Part shown: positions 23,782 through 35,296 of the stretch, piece after piece | How the letters are laid out: each line of letters starts with the position of its first letter | How positions within the stretch are numbered: the stretch's first letter is position 1 | Source: Azorinus chamasolen | Lineage: Eukaryota; Mollusca; Bivalvia; Cardiida; Solecurtidae | NCBI GenBank assembly: GCA_963576725.1 | Contig: OY755246.1 | Span: 74,393,467 to 74,457,466, forward strand | Length of the DNA: 64,000 bases | Direction: 5' to 3' | Notes under the pieces: model-generated | Seen by the model: only the letters and a program-made list of their open reading frames with translations | What the model was told of the DNA's origin: nothing | Databases searched by the model: none | Translations under genes and position numbers: made by a program

Positions 23782-26369
23782 AGGGCCCAGCAATGAAAAT
23801 GCAGGAGCCCTGTAGGAATCACATTTTTTCTGTCCGTCCATCTGTCCGGCGTCCATACGTCCATCAAAATATTTGATGTGCTGCGATAACTCAAACAGTA
23901 CTTCACATATTAGATTCATATTAAGGGCATATGCTTAGTATCATCAGAGGAAGAAGCCTATAGTTTTTATACGCCCGTTTGAAAAAACGGGATGTATTAT
24001 GGAATGGCGCTGTCTGTCCGTCTGTAACATCTCTAACTCAAGTTCCGCTTGGTGGATCCTTCTCAAATTTTAACACAATGTTTATCTAGACATGCTTCAG
24101 TAGCCTGCCAAGTCCCGGTTTGTTTATCCAAGGTCAAGGTCACACAATTGGACTTAGAATTTGCGTTTAGCAAAAATGTTAACCGATCTGTCTGTCTGTA
24201 ACATCTCTAACTCAAGTTCCCCTTCGTGGATCCTTCCCAAATTTAACCACAATGTTTATCTAGACAAGTTACAGTAGCCTGCCAAGTCGCGGCTCGTTTA
24301 TCCAAGGTCAAGGTCGCTTAATTGGACTTAGAATTTGCGTTTAGCATTTGCGTTAAGCAAAAATGTTAACCTCAATTTATGTGGAACAAGTCCACTTATT
24401 TACATAACACTTTGTGATAAAGCTTTGAAAACTTGTTCACCGTCACAACCTTCACCTGTAGGCAAGAGTAAATAACTCTGTCAAGCATTTTGACCGAATT
24501 ATGCCCCTTTTTAACTTAGAATTTTTGGTTAAGGCTTTGTTAAAGTCCATTTATTTACATAACCCTTTGAGATAAAGCTTTTAAACTTGGAACACTTGTT
24601 CACCGTCACAACCTTCACCTGTAGGCATGAGAAAATAACTCTGTCAAGCATTTTGACCGAATTATGCCCCTTTTTAACTTAGAATTTTTGGTTAAGGCTT
24701 TGTTAAAGTCCATTTATTTACATAACCCTTTGAGATAAAGCTTTTAAACTTGGAACACTTGTTCACCGTCACAACCTTCACCTGTAGGCAAGAGAAAATA
24801 ACTCGTATATTGTAGTGGCCCTGTCTGTCCGTCCGTCCGTCGGTTCGTTAGTTCGTTCATTCGTCGTTCGTTCGTCCGTCAACATTTTGTTTGTCCGCTG
24901 TTTTCTGGGAAAATTATTTGACAGATATTAATGAAACTACACACAAATGTTAAATGCATCAAGATCTGAAGCTGAGTTGATTCTGAGGTTCATTTGATTT
25001 TTCATTTCAGAGTTATTGGCCCATGTCCTTAAAAAATATGCAAATAGTTTGTCCGCGGTTTTCTGGGAAAACTATTTGACAGGTATTAATGAAACTTCAC
25101 ACAAATGTTTAATGCATCAAGATCTGAAGCTGAGTTGATTCTGAGGTTCATTTGATTTGTCGTTTCGGAGTTTTGGCCCTTGTCCTTAAAAAATATGCAA
25201 ATAGTTTGTCCGCTGTTTTCTGGGAAAACTATTTGAGAGATATTAATGAAACTTCACACAAATGTTTAATGCATCAAGGTCTGAAGCTGAGTCGATTCTG
25301 AGGTTCATTTGATTTGTCGTTTCGGAGTTATGGCCATTTTACTTAAAAAATAATGCAAATACATGCAAATAGTTTGTCCGCTGTTTTCTGGGAAAACTAT
25401 TTGACAGATATTAATGAAACTTCACACAAATGTTTAATGCATCAAGGTCTGAAGCTGAGTTGATTCTGAGGTTCATTTGATTTTTCATTTCAGGGTTATG
25501 GCCCTTGTCCTTAAAAAATATGCAAATAGTTTGTCCGCTGTTTTCTGGGAAAACTATTTGAGAGATATTAATGAAACTTCACACAAATGTTAAATGCATC
25601 AAGATCTGAAACTGAATTGATTCTGAGGATTATTTGATTTTTCATTTCAGAGTTATGGCCCTTGTCCTTAAAAAATAATGCAGATAGTTTGTCCGCTGTT
25701 TTCTGGGAAAACTATTTGAGAGATATTAATGAAACTTCACAAAAATGTTTAATGCATCAAGATCTGATGCTGAGTCGATTTTGAGGTTTATTTGATTTTT
25801 CGTTTTGGAGTTATTGCCTTTTACTTAAAAAAAATACAAATATATGCAAATAGTTTGTCCGCTGTTTTCTGGCAAAACTGTTTGACAGATATTAATGAAA
25901 CTTCATACACATGTTTAATGCATCAAGACCTGAAGCTAAGTCGATTCTGAGGATCATTTGATTTGTTGTTTCGGAGTTATACCCTTGCACTTAAAAAAAT
26001 AATGCAAATCTATGCAAATATGAGGATGGCCATAACTTTTTCATTTGAAATGATATTTACTTCAATTTTTTTTTATATGGTTAAACCTTAATGTGAATTT
26101 TCACATATATTGCGGGGGTTTTGATATGTCATTTTATTCTAAAGTTATGGTCCTTGAACTTCGTGTGTTCGTTGCTTTGTTAGTCCGTAAACTTTTAGTT
26201 TGTTGTTTTCTGGGAAAACTATTAAAATGATATAAATGAAACTTAACACAAATGTTTTAAGCAACAAAATTTGAAGCTGAGTTTATTTTGAGGTTCATTC
26301 AGTTTGTCTTTACAGAGTTATGGCCGTTGCACTTTACAAAAATCTGCAAAAATGAGGATTAGCTGTAAC

Positions 26370-28033
26370 TTTTTAGCTCACCAGAGCACTTTTGTGCTCA
26401 GGGTGAGCTTTTGTGATCACTTGATGTCCGTCGTCCGTCGTCGTCCGTCGTGCGTCGTGCGGTGTGCGTCGGGCGTCAACAATTTGAACCTTTAAAAATC
26501 TTCTCCTCTGAATCTACAGGGTTCTCAGCTTTCATCTTTGGTACATAGCATCATCTTTAGGTCCTCTACAAAAGTTATATAAGTTTTGCCCCTGGGGTCA
26601 AAATTGGCCCCGCCCCAGGAGTGCCTTGTTTTCTATTGAAATATATAGTAAAACTTTGAAAATCTTCTCCTCTGAATCTACAGCGTTCTCAGCTTTCATA
26701 TTTGGCACATAGCATCATGTTCAGGTCCTCTACAAAAGTTATATAAATTATGCCCCTGGGGTCAAAATTGGCCCCGCCCAAGTGGTAGCCAGTTTTGAAT
26801 AGAAACATATAGTGACAATTTTGAAAATCTTCTCCTCTGAATCTACAGGGTTCTCAGCTTTCATATTTGGCACATAGCATCATGTTCAGGTCCTCTACAA
26901 AAGTTATATAAATTATGGCCCTGGGGTCAAAATTGGCCCCGCCCCAGGGGTAGCCAGATTTCATTAGAAACATATAGTGATAACTTTGAAAATCTTCTCC
27001 TCTGAATCTTCAGTGTTCTCAGCTTTCATATTTGGCACATAGCATCATGTTCAGGTGCTCTACAAAAGTTATATAAATTATGCCCCTGGGGTCAAAATTG
27101 GCCCCGCCCCAGGGGTAGCCAGTTTTGAATAGAAACATATAGTGACAACTTTGAAAATCTTTTCTTCTGAATCTACAGGGTTCTTAGCTTTCATATTTGG
27201 CACAAAGCATCATGTTCAGGTTCTCTACAATTTTTGTATAAATTATGCCCCTGGGATCAAAATTGGCCCCGCCCCAGGGGTAGCCAGTTTTCAATACAAA
27301 TATATGGTAAAACTTTGAATATATTCTTCTCTGAAACTGAAAGGTTCATAGCGTTCATATTTGGCACATAGCATCATGTTCAGGTCCTCTACAAAAGTTA
27401 TATATATTATGCCCCTGGGGTCAAAATTGACCCCGCCCCAGGGGTGGCCAGTTTTCAATAGAAACATATAGTGACAACTTTAAAAATCTTCTCCTCTAAA
27501 TCTACAGTGTTCTTAGCTTTCATATTTGGCACATAGGATCATAGTCAGGTCCTCTACAAAATTTATATAAATTGTGCCCCAGGGGTCAAAATTGGCCCCG
27601 CCCAAGGGGTAGCCATGTCTCAATAGAAACATATAGTGACAACTTTGAAAATCTTCTCCTCAGAAACTGGAAGGTTCTCAGCTTTCATATTTGACACATA
27701 ACATCATGTTTAGGTCCTCTACAAGAGTTATATAAATTATGCCCCTGGGGTCAAAATTGGCCCCGCCCCAGGGGTAGCCAGTGTGCAATAGAAACATATA
27801 GTGTCAAATTTGAAAATATTTTCCTCAGAAACTGGAAGGTTCTCAGCTTTCATATTTGGCACATAGCATCATGTTCAGGTCCTCTACAAAAGTTGTATAA
27901 ATTATACCCCTTGGATCCAAATTGGCCCGCCCCAGGGGTTGCTAGTTTTCTCTAGAAACATATAGTGAAAACTTTGAACATCTCCTCTGATTGCCTGGTG
28001 AGCGATGTCAGGGCCATTCTGGCCCTCTTGTTT
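26370..28033 (+). mobile_element. P1-family element a
   Basis: It starts TTTTAGCTCACCAGAGCAC with a hairpin to GGTGAGCT, then (GTCCGTC)n, then about 10 core units of 165 bp (TTCTCAGCTTTCATATTTGG, GGTCAAAATTGGCCCCGCCC). It ends CCTGGTGAGCGATG, GGGCCATTCTGGCCC, TCTTGTT. It is inserted in the T-rich end of an R unit. No coding capacity. Confidence 0.75.
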
Positions 28034-28059
28034 ATTTAATATAAATATATTCACTTCAT

Positions 28060-29557
28060 TTTTAGCTCACCAGAGCACAAAGTGCTCAGGGTGAGCTTTT
28101 GTGATCGCCTGATGTCCGTCGTCGTCCGTCGTGCGGTGTGCGTCGTCCGTCGTCTCGCGTCAACAATTTGAACCTTTAAAAATCTTCTCCTCTGAATCTA
28201 CAGGGTTTTCAGCTTTCATCTTTGGTACATAGAATCACCTATAGGTCCTCTACAAAAGTTATATAAATAATGCCCCTGGGGTCAAAATTGGCCCCGCCCT
28301 AGGGGTGGGAAGTTTTCAATAGAAACATATAGTAAAACTTTGAAAATCTTCTCCTCTGAAACCAGAAGTATCTCAGCTTTCATATTTGGCACATAGCATC
28401 ATGTTTAGGTCCTCTACAAAAGTTATATAAATTATGAACCTGGGGTCAAAATTGGCCCCGCCCCAGGGGTGGGCAGTTTTCAATAGAAACAAATAGTGAA
28501 ATCTTTGAAAATCTTCTCCTTTGAAACTGAAAGGCTCTCATCTTTCATATTTGGCACAGAGCATCATGTTCAGGTCCTCTACAAAAATTATATAAATTAT
28601 GCCCCTGGGGTCAAAATTGGCACCGCCCCAGGGGTGGGAAGTTTTCAATAGAAACATATAGTGAAAACTTTGAAAATCTTCTCCTCTGAAACTGGAAGGT
28701 TCTCAGCTTTCATATTTGGCACATAGCATCATGTTCAGGTCCTCTACAAAAGTTATATAAATTATGGCTCTAGGGGTAAAATTGGCCCCGCCCCAGGGGT
28801 GGGCAGTTTTCAATGGAAACAAATAGTGAAATCTTTGAAAATCTTCTCCTCTGAAACTGGATGGCTCTCATCTTTCATATTTGGCACAGAGCATCATGTT
28901 CAGGTCCTGTACAAAAGTTATATAAATTATGCCCCTGGGGTCAAAATTGGCCCACCCCAGGAGTGGGAACTGGGAAGTTTTCAATAGAAACATTTAGTGA
29001 AAGCTTTGAAAATCTTCTCCTCTGAAACCAGAAGGTTCTCAGCTTTCATATTTGGCACAGAGCATCATGTTCAGGTCTTTTACAAAAGTTATATTAATTA
29101 TGGCCCTGGGGTCAAAATTGTCCCGCCCCAGGGGTAGGCAGTTTTCAATGGAAACAAATAGTGAAAACTTTGAAAATCTTCTTCTCTGAATCTGGAAAGT
29201 TCTCAGCTTTCATATTTGGCGCATAGCATCATGTATAGGTCCTCTATAAAAGTTTATGAATTATGCCCCTGGGGTCAAAATTGGCCCCGCCCCAGGGGTG
29301 GGTAGTTTTCAGTAGAAACACATAGAGAAAACTTTGAAAATCTTCTCCTCTGAAACTGAAAGGTTCTCAGCTTTCATATTTGGCTCATAGCATCATGTTC
29401 AAGTCCTGTACAAAAGTTTTATAAATTATGCCCCTGGGGTCAAAATTGGCCCGCCCCAGGGCTGGTTAGTTTTCAATAGAAACATATAGTGAAAACTTTG
29501 AAAATCTTCTCCTCTGATTGTCTGGTGAGCGCTTCAGGGCCATTCTGGCCCTCTTGT
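28060..29557 (+). mobile_element. P1-family element b
   Basis: It has the same termini and core as copy a. It is inserted only 27 bp downstream of it in the next T-run of the same R unit and ends CTGGTGAGCGCTTCAGGG, a hairpin and CTCTTGTT. About 8 core units. Confidence 0.75.
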
Positions 29558-29909
29558 TTTAAAAAATAGTATCACCTTAATATGGAAATCAAGATCTGAA
29601 GCACAGATTATAAAATGTCAACACTTATAAGGCATGTTGAATCAGAGAAAGTTTGCAAGTGGGCGTATTATGTACCGTAAGCGGTACTCTTGTTAACTTA
29701 GAATTTTTGGCCAGATTGCTCGCAATCCAGGCTTATAGATTGGCGAATTCCGGCCGTCCGTCCGGCCGGCCGGCCGTCCGTCCGGTTGACCTTTTTGTTT
29801 GAGTTAGTTATAGCCAAAGTATAATACCTACAGTAACCAAACTTGGCATGTGGGTTCAGAATGAGGGTCCCATTACATGTCATAGGTTAGCAGGTTACTA
29901 TGACCCCTT

Positions 29910-31390
29910 TTTATACGCCCGAAGGGTCGTATTATGTTATGGTCTCCATCGTCTGGCCGTCTGGCTGGGTGTCCGTCTGTCCGTCTGTCTGTCCGTCCGT
30001 CCGTCCGTTAGCAAATTCGTGTCCTGGCTATAACTTACTCATTTTTTCTCCGATTTTCAAAATTCTTTCACACAAATGTTCAGTATCACTTGAAGGTGTG
30101 TCGCGTACAAAACCCAATTGTGAACTTTCAAGGTCAAGGTCACAAATAGGGCGTTAGCAATTTTCGTGTCCTTGCTAAAACTTACTCATCTTTTCACCAA
30201 TTTTCAAAATTCTTTCACACGTATGTTCAGTATCACTTGAAGGTGTGTCGCGTACAAAACCCAATGGTGAACTTTCAAGGTCAAGGTCACAAATAGGGCG
30301 TTAGCAATTCTGTCCGTCCGTCCGTTAGCAAATTCGTGTCCTGGCTATAACTTACTCATTTTTTCTCCGATTTTCAAAATTCTTTCACACAAATGTTCAG
30401 TATCACTTGAAGGTGTGTCGCGTACAAAACCCAATGGTGAACTTTCAAGGTCAAGGTCACAAATAGGGCGTTAGCAATTCTGTCCGTCCGTCCGTTAGCA
30501 AATTCGTGTCCTGGCTATAACTTACTCATTTTTTCTCCGATTTTCAAAATTCTTTCACACAAATGTTCAGTATCACTTGAAGGTGTGTCGCGTACAAAAC
30601 CCAATTGTGAACTTTCAAGGTCAAGGTCACAAATAGGGCGTTAGCAATTTTCGTGTCCTTGGTAAAACTTACTCATCTTTTCACCAATTTTCAAAATTCT
30701 TTCACACATATGTTCAGTATCACTTGAAGGTGTGTCGCGTACAAAACCCAATGGTGAACTTTCAAGGTCAAGGTCACAAATAGGGCGTTAGCAATTCTGT
30801 CCGTCCGTTAGCAAATTCGTGTCCTGGCTATAACTTACTCATTTTTTCTCCGATTTTCAAAATTCTTTCACACATATGTTCAGTATCACTTGAAGGTGTG
30901 TCGCGTACAAAACCCAATTGTGAACTTTCAAGGTCAAGGTCACAAATAGGGCTTCAGTATCACTTGAAGGTGTGTTGCATACAAAACCCAATTGTGAACT
31001 TTCAAGGTCAAGGTCACAAATAGAGCGTTAGCAAATTTTGTGTCCTGGCTGTAGCTAACTAGACCTACATCATTACCTTTAAGGTCAGTCATATTTGAAG
31101 GTGAAAGGTTAAACGCACTTATGTCACGTTCGGTTTAAACTTTCTCGACTTTTTTTCCAAAGTTCAAAAAAGTCTGAAAGTCTGAAAATGATTGCTATGT
31201 ACACTGTTCTTACCATGCTCATATCTTGGATATTTATTCACTTATTTCAAACTTGTTCATTCTGGAGTTATTGCCCTTTGATAGTTTCAGGTAGCAATTT
31301 CTTGTGCAACTAACTCCTCCTTTATTTTTCAACATAATTTTATAGAACAGCCTTCGGGCGTATATTGCCCCGTCTTGCGGTGCTCTTGTT
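29910..31390 (+). mobile_element. T-family element, units of about 175 bp
   Basis: It starts TTATACGCCCGAAGG, then (GTCCGTCTGTCC)n and core units containing GTTAGCAAATTCGTGTCCTG, TCAGTATCACTTGAAGGTGT and CTTTCAAGGTCAAGGTCACA (seven copies of the last between 30126 and 31020). Some units carry their own GTCCGTCCGTCC block. It ends CCTTCGGGCGTATATTG, CCCCGTCTTGCGGTG, CTCTTGTT. The 14-bp stem TATACGCCCGAAGG is exactly inverted at the 3' end. Confidence 0.72.
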
Positions 31391-31626
31391 GACCTAGTTT
31401 TTACGCTTCAATGACTTAGAGAATTTCCAGGTTGACCTTTTTGTTTGTGTTATTTATAGCCAAATTATAACACCTACAGTAACCAAACTTGGCATGTGGG
31501 TTCATAATGAGGGTCACATTACACGTCATAGGTTAGTAGTTATTATGAACCCTTTTTGACCTAGTTTTTACGCTTCAATGACTTGTCCCTGGTTCTTGTG
31601 TGTCTTTTGGTGTTTTCTGTGCTCAT

Positions 31627-31692
31627 TTCGTGTGTGTGTGTGTGTGTGTGTGTGCGTTTGGGTGTGTGGTTGTGTGTGTGTGTGTGTGTGTC
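31627..31692 (+). repeat. (TG)n microsatellite
   Basis: Two TG runs are separated by a short GCGTTTGGGTGTGTGG interruption. Short open frames across it are low-complexity artefacts. Confidence 0.85.
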
Positions 31693-31797
31693 ATGCTGTC
31701 TATCGGTGTTTTGGTGGTGGTTGCGTCTTGCATGTGGCTTTGCCTGCTTGACTTTACTACTTTTCCATTTAGAGAATTTCCAGGTTGACCTTTTTGT

Positions 31798-33103
31798 TTC
31801 CGATCGATAACTAATAAACGACTTGGCCTAGAATCTTCAAACTTGCTGTGGTGGTTGGTCATGACAACTGGATGACCCCTATTGTTTTTTAGGTCACTAG
31901 GTCAAAGGTCAAGGTCACAATGACCTTAACTGGTGAAATAGTTTCCGATCAATAACTGCTCAAGGGTTTGGCTTGGGATCTTCAAACTTGCTGTGATGGT
32001 TCGTCATGACCGCTAGATGACCCCTATAGTTTTTTAGGTCAAAGGTCAAGGTCACCATGACCTTAACTAGTAAAATGGTTTTTGATCAATAACTGCTCAA
32101 GGGTTTGGCTTAGGATCTTCAAATTTGCTGTAGTGGTTGGTCATGACAACTAGATGAACCCTCTTGTTTTTGAGGTCACTAGGTCAAAGGCCAAGGTCAC
32201 CCTGACCTTAACTAGTGAAATGGTTTCCGATCAATAACTGCTCAAGGGTTTGGCTTAGGATCTTCAAACTTGCTGTGGTGGTTGGTCATGACCACTAGAT
32301 GACCCCTAATGTTTTTGAGGTCACTAGGTCAAAGGCCAAGGTCACCATGACCTTAACTGATGAAATGGTTTCCGATCAATAACTGCTCAAGGGTTTGGCT
32401 TAGAATCTTCAAACTTGCTGTGGTAGTTGGTCATGACCACTGGATGACTCCTATTGTTTTTGAGGGCACTAGTCAAAGGTCAAGGTCACCATGACCTAAA
32501 CTGGTGAAATGGTTTCCAGTCAATAACTGCTCAAGGGTTTGGCTTAGGATCTTCAAACTTGCTGTGGTGGTTTGTCATGACCACTAGATGACCCCTAATG
32601 TTTTTTAGGTCACTAGGTCAAAGGTCAAGGTCATCATGACATTAACAGGTGAAATGGTTTCCAATCAATAAATGCTCAAGGGTTTGGCTTAGGATCTTCA
32701 AACTTACTGTGGTGGTTGGTCATGACAACTAGATGACCCCTATTGTTTTTGAGGTCACTAGGTCAAAGATTAAGGTCACCATGACCTTAACTGATGAAAT
32801 GGTTTTCGATTAATAACTGCTCAATGGTTTGGTTGGGGATCTTCAAACTTGCTGTGGTGGTTGGTCGTAACCACTAGATGACCCCTATAGTTGTTGAGGT
32901 CACTAGGTCAAAGGTCAAGGTCACCATTACCTTAACTTGTGAAAGGTTTTCAGATCAATAAATGATTAGTGGTTTGGCTTAGGATCATCAAAGTTGCTGT
33001 GGTGATTAGTCATGACCAGTAGATGACCTCTATAGTTGAGGTCACTAGATCAAAGGTCAGGGGGTCTGGGGGTATACATGCTTTACAAATATCTCTTGTT
33101 TTT
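31798..33103 (+). mobile_element. Tandem array of about 145-bp units (8-9 units), 3' part of an element
   Basis: Units read CGATCAATAACTGCTCAAGG, GGCTTAGGATCTTCAAACTT, GGTCATGACCACTAGATGAC and AGGTCAAAGGTCAAGGTCAC. The array has no 5' terminus of its own. Its right end is GGGGGTATACATGC, CTCTTGTTTT, the same type of end as its neighbours, so it is probably a 5'-truncated member of the tandem-core class inserted in X. Confidence 0.6.
31912..32787. promoter_or_regulatory. Array of AGGTCA-N3-TGACCT palindromes (possible nuclear-receptor sites)
   Basis: Exact inverted AGGTCA half-sites with a 3-bp spacer occur at 31912-31926, 32049-32063, 32194-32208, 32339-32353, 32483-32497 and 32773-32787. 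Two further units carry one- or two-base variants. Each palindrome overlaps further direct AGGTCA-type half-sites just upstream. This is the consensus estrogen-response-element layout; use by the host is not shown. Confidence 0.4.
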
Positions 33104-34876
33104 TATGCTTAAATGAATTTCTAGATTGACCTTTTTAACATGTGGAGTCATAATGAGGACCTCATTACATGCAATTGGAATATGTTTAACTATTTATTAT
33201 GCCTTCAGCATCTGCTGATGCACAAATGTATAATGATTGACTGTTCATCTATATCACTTTAATCGGCAATCCGGCCATACCGACATTGGCGGTTTCTTGT
33301 TGGTTAAGGTTTTGGTTAAAGTCCACTTATTTACATAACCCTTTGAGATAAAGCTTTTAACCTTGGAACACTTGTTCACCATCACAAGCTTCACCTGTAG
33401 GCAAGAGGACATAACTCCAACATTTTGACAGAATTATGTGCCCCCTTTTAACTTTTTGATTAAAGTCCACTTATTTACATAACCCTTTCAGATTAAGCTT
33501 TTAAACTTGGAACACTTGTTCACCATCACAAGCTTCACCTGTAGAGTACATAACTCGTCTAACATTTTGACATAATTGTGACGCTTTTTAGCTTGGAATT
33601 TTTGGTTAAGGTTTTGGTTAAAGTCCACTTATTTACATAATCCTTTCAGATAAAACTTTTAAACTTGAAACATTTGTTCACCATCAGAAGCTTCATCTTC
33701 ATCTCAAGCATTTAGACACAATTATGGCATTTTTAGCTCACCAGAGCACAAAGTGCTCAGGGTGAGCTTTTGTGATCACCTGATGTCCGTCGGCGTGCGT
33801 CGTCCGTCGTTCGTCGTCCGTCGTCAACAATTTGAACCTTTAAAAATCTTCTCCTCTGAATCTATAAGGTGCTCAGCTTTCATCTTTGGCACATAGCTTC
33901 ACCTATAGGTCCTTTACAAAAGTTATATAAATTATGTCCCTGGAGTCAAAATTGGCCCCACCCTGGGGGTGTCAAGTTTTCAATAGAAACATATAGTGAA
34001 AACTTTGAAAATCTTCTTCTCTGAAACTGGAAGGTTCTCAGCTTTGATATTTGGCACATAGCATCACCTATAGGTCCTCTACAAAAGTTATATAAATCAT
34101 GTCCCTGGGGTAAAAATTGACCCCGCCCTAGGGGTGGCAAGTTTTCCATAGCTGACTGCTGTTTAAACACTAGTATCTTCTTGTCAAAAACTACATGTCC
34201 CAGAGCTTAGATATTTGGTGTATGGATTAACTTTAAGAATTGTGTTAATATCATAGTTCTGAGGTTAAAATTGGTCCTGCCCTTTGGGTTATACTTTAAA
34301 ATAGGCTTTTTCACTTCAGAAACTGCGGCTAAAGGTTTCTCCTACAACCCAGTCCACTGAGACTGACCTAGTATAGCCAGTCCCAGGGGTTTTACCCTTA
34401 GTCTAATCAGTAGAGTAGAAATTGTGTTTAGCCAAATAAATAACAAACACTCATTTTAGATTGAGAAAACTAAGTGGATAATTCTCAAAATGCTCTTTGC
34501 ATATCTATGTCCTGCATTAAGCTCTCAGATATCAATATAGAGTCTTATCAGTATATCTTTTGTGAAGTTTAGCTGAATACAAGTCAAGTGTTCTATGCTG
34601 TAGCATTCTTTATCAGTATCAGTATTATCTGCTTGTCAGAATTGTTGTCTGCTTGTTTAATACATGTCAATCTTACAATTAACTCTCTTGTACAAAACAA
34701 TTATGAAGTACAATATTGGATTCTGATCTGACACATATGTAATTTGAAGTTACACATGCGTCAGATCAGAATCCAAACTGTGCTAGGTCTCCCTTTGCAC
34801 TTTTGATAACAACTGGGTTGCCTCCCTTCTGGGTAGACAACTGATATTTTTAGATCTGGCCAATTGCACAGGCAAT

Positions 34877-35010
34877 TAACCCTTTGCTCACTAATTATGC
34901 ATTTCTGCACCATTGCAAACAGAGTAGACCCAGATTAGATGGCTCATTTAGTAGCCATATGATCAATCTGCTCTGTTTACTTAAGATATTATATAGTGCA
35001 AATTGCATTA
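34877..35010 (+). repeat. Partial piggyBac-like MITE
   Basis: TTAACCCTTTGCTC at the left and the CAGAGTAGACCCAGA...CTGCTCTGTTTAC hairpin are present. The right terminus is not clear. Confidence 0.45.
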
Positions 35011-35061
35011 AATTATTTCCATTTTTGTGTACAATATACAATGTACTTAAAAAATGTTTAC

Positions 35062-35296
35062 TTAACCCTTTCCCTCATATAAATGCCTTTTCATGCATTT
35101 GCAAACAGAGCAGACCCAGATCAGGCGGCTCCTTTAGCAGCTGTCTAATTACTCTGTTTGTTAATGGAATTTGAAAGATGTTTTTCATTACTTTCTAAAA
35201 TGGCTACACTTTCTATTTTTCATTATAACTATTTTGTCCATGAATATTCAGTAGGTATTGAAATTTTGAATAAACATAGAACAGGGGAAGGGTTAA
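35062..35296 (-). mobile_element. piggyBac-like MITE, reverse orientation
   Basis: TTAACCCTTTCCCTCATATA begins the copy and GAACAGGGGAAGGGTTAA closes it, with TTAA at both ends. Interior TGAATATTCAGTAGGTATTG is the reverse complement of the 5' part of the 250-bp family. Confidence 0.7.

Larger units (their letters stand above)
24813..29693 (+). mobile_element. R-family element carrying two P1 copies
   Basis: (GTCCGTCCGTCG...GTTCG)n is followed by about 7 core units of roughly 165 bp (TAGTTTGTCCGCTGTTTTCT ... AATGCATCAAGATCTGAAGC). The last unit is broken by P1a and P1b and resumes at 29558. It ends GGGCGTATTATG, the hairpin TACCGTAAGCGGTA and CTCTTGTT. The 5' end is not sharply defined. Confidence 0.6.
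29713..33300 (+). mobile_element. X-family element hosting T and a nuclear-receptor-site array
   Basis: It starts GGCCAGATTGCTCGCAATCC with (CCGTCCGGCC)n. Two core units carry ACAGTAACCAAACTTGGCAT and GGTTGACCTTTTTGTTT. The first is split by T (29910-31390), the second (31430-31570) is intact. It resumes at 33104 and ends GCAATCCGGCCATACCGA, GGCGGTTTCTTGTT. The 5' TGGCCAGATTGC and 3' GCAATCCGGCCA pair in 11 of 12 bases. Confidence 0.55.

Noticed and set aside
26370..28033. Regular repeats of about 165 bp considered as a CRISPR array
   Set aside because: Units are contiguous tandem copies without unique spacers, in a eukaryotic intron with element termini.
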